Assembly (NCBI GenBank): GCA_002782605.1
Contig: PFIF01000201.1
Coordinates: 1-12,817 of the forward strand
Direction of reading: 5' to 3'
Length of the DNA: 12,817 nt
Source: Deltaproteobacteria bacterium CG_4_8_14_3_um_filter_43_13
GTDB lineage: Bacteria > Desulfobacterota > UBA8473
The first letter of the stretch is position 1. The number at the start of each line of letters is the position of its first letter. A program made the translations under genes and the position numbers. Under the pieces are notes generated by a model. It made no database searches and was not told the DNA's origin. It was given only the letters and a program-made list of their open reading frames with translations. Positions 11,907 through 12,817 of this stretch are shown here, in pieces.

Positions 11907-12817
11907 ATGAAAATGGCATTAGAAGGTGTAAAGGTATTGGATTTAACCCAATTTGAGGCAGGGACTACATGCACACTATTACTGGCATTCCTGGGAGCGG
12001 ATGTAATAAAGGTTGAAAACCCGGCTACAGGTGATATGGGTAGATTTGCCTTCTCAGAAAAGCGAGCCGAGGGGATTGATTCATTTTACTTTATCCTTTT
12101 AAACCTAAATAAGAAAAGCGTAACCCTGGATTTAAAGAGCAAGAAAGGGAAAGAGATATTCAAGGAGATGGTCAAGAAAGCGGACATAGTAGTCAACAAT
12201 TTTACCGTCGGAACAATGGAAAATCTCGGTCTCGGTTATAAGGTGCTAAAGGAAGTAAATCCCAAGATTATATATGCATCCATTACTGGATTTGGAACCT
12301 ACGGACCTTATAGGGATTATCCGTGCTTTGACATAGTTGCCCAGGCCACCGGTGGACTGATGGGTGTAACAGGATACCCTGAGAATCCTCCTACCAAGGT
12401 CGGGACAGGTCTTGGAGACAGTATCGGTGCTATTAACCTGGCAGTGGGGATACTGGGTGCGTTGTATCAAAGGGAGAAAACGGGTGAAGGTCAAGAGGTG
12501 GAAGTTGCTATGCAGGATGGTATATTCAATACCTTAAGACCGGTTTACAACTTTTATTATGTCACCGGCAGTAAACCCATAGAACGAACTGGCAACAAGA
12601 CAAAGATGATAGCACCGTGGAACAGTTACAAGACTACAGATGGGTACGTAGTTGTAGGAATTTTAACAAATCCCCTGTGGGAAAATCTCTTAAAGGCTAT
12701 CGGGAGGGAAGATGCCCTTCCAGATCCAAGGTTTTCCGATCCAATGATCCGTGGTGCGAATTGTGATGCGGTGGATAGCATGATCGAGGAGTGGACATCA
12801 AAGAGGGCGAAGATGGA
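11907..12817 (+). CDS. CaiB/BaiF (class III) family acyl-CoA transferase, 3' end beyond the window
   Basis: Residues 1 to 303 of a class III CoA-transferase, which moves CoA between carboxylic acids through an aspartyl-CoA anhydride. The frame is open to the window edge. It begins KMALEGVKVLDLTQFEAGTT, continues with GADVIKVENP, then LDLKSKKGKEIF and VNNFTVGTMENLGLGY. The region ASITGFGTYGPYRDYP leads to the predicted catalytic Asp171 in VGTGLGDSIGAI, equivalent to Asp169 of formyl-CoA transferase. The ATG at 11907 has a G-rich ribosome site (GGGGGGGAAGGG) directly upstream; a second ATG at 11913 is less well placed. It is transcribed away from the acyl-CoA dehydrogenase, suggesting a shared acyl-CoA pathway such as activation of a carboxylate before dehydrogenation. 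The substrate is not determinable here. Confidence 0.93.
   Translation, partial: MKMALEGVKVLDLTQFEAGTTCTLLLAFLGADVIKVENPATGDMGRFAFSEKRAEGIDSFYFILLNLNKKSVTLDLKSKKGKEIFKEMVKKADIVVNNFTVGTMENLGLGYKVLKEVNPKIIYASITGFGTYGPYRDYPCFDIVAQATGGLMGVTGYPENPPTKVGTGLGDSIGAINLAVGILGALYQREKTGEGQEVEVAMQDGIFNTLRPVYNFYYVTGSKPIERTGNKTKMIAPWNSYKTTDGYVVVGILTNPLWENLLKAIGREDALPDPRFSDPMIRGANCDAVDSMIEEWTSKRAKM

Overview
The window is bacterial chromosome. Genes are dense, coding sequences overlap or lie 4-45 bp apart, sigma70-type -35/-10 boxes are recognisable, and both tRNA genes encode their CCA ends. A molybdenum cofactor pair (mobB, mobA) beside an acyl-CoA dehydrogenase and a CaiB/BaiF-type CoA-transferase fits an anaerobic, acyl-CoA-metabolising Gram-negative. 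A Desulfobacterota- or Nitrospirota-like genome is my guess at low confidence, based on gene content and the C-terminal tail on MobB.

Layout. Positions 1-115 hold nested inverted and direct repeats that look like the end of an insertion sequence lying off the left edge. A near-consensus promoter (116-143) serves tRNA-Gly(GCC) and tRNA-Cys(GCA). Positions 330-565 are noncoding and contain an imperfect palindrome of about 95 bp resembling an integron attC site. Everything from 566 to 11630 is on the minus strand. Read in the direction of transcription it runs: acyl-CoA dehydrogenase, mobB, mobA, radC (gaps about 20 bp), a small GxxExxY PD-(D/E)XK-type protein bracketed by inverted repeats, then a type I restriction-modification (RM) operon hsdM-hsdS-rhuM-hsdR. 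From 11631 to 11906 there is a divergent control region with two back-to-back promoters, a large cruciform repeat in the dehydrogenase leader, and a 12-bp direct repeat in the leader of the other gene. The CoA-transferase gene starts at 11907 and runs off the right edge.

The RM operon is broken twice as written. hsdM has an in-frame TAG where the family normally has tryptophan, 86 codons before its natural end. hsdR has one extra A in an A6 run exactly at the E-C-K catalytic motif of its nuclease domain. hsdS and rhuM are intact, and the ATGA start/stop overlaps between genes are preserved. The lesions are therefore recent mutations, a switchable state, or sequence errors. Restoring both gives a 694-aa HsdM and a 1068-aa HsdR.

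How the genes would work together: HsdM, HsdS and HsdR form one methylating and restricting complex. RhuM rides in the same transcript with an unknown role. MobB and MobA finish the molybdenum cofactor. The dehydrogenase and CoA-transferase probably act in one acyl-CoA degradation route, with the shared divergent promoter region linking their expression. The most unusual candidate is the GxxExxY unit at 8039-8485. It is a compact inverted repeat-ORF-inverted repeat cassette in which one repeat supplies the ribosome binding site of the ORF.
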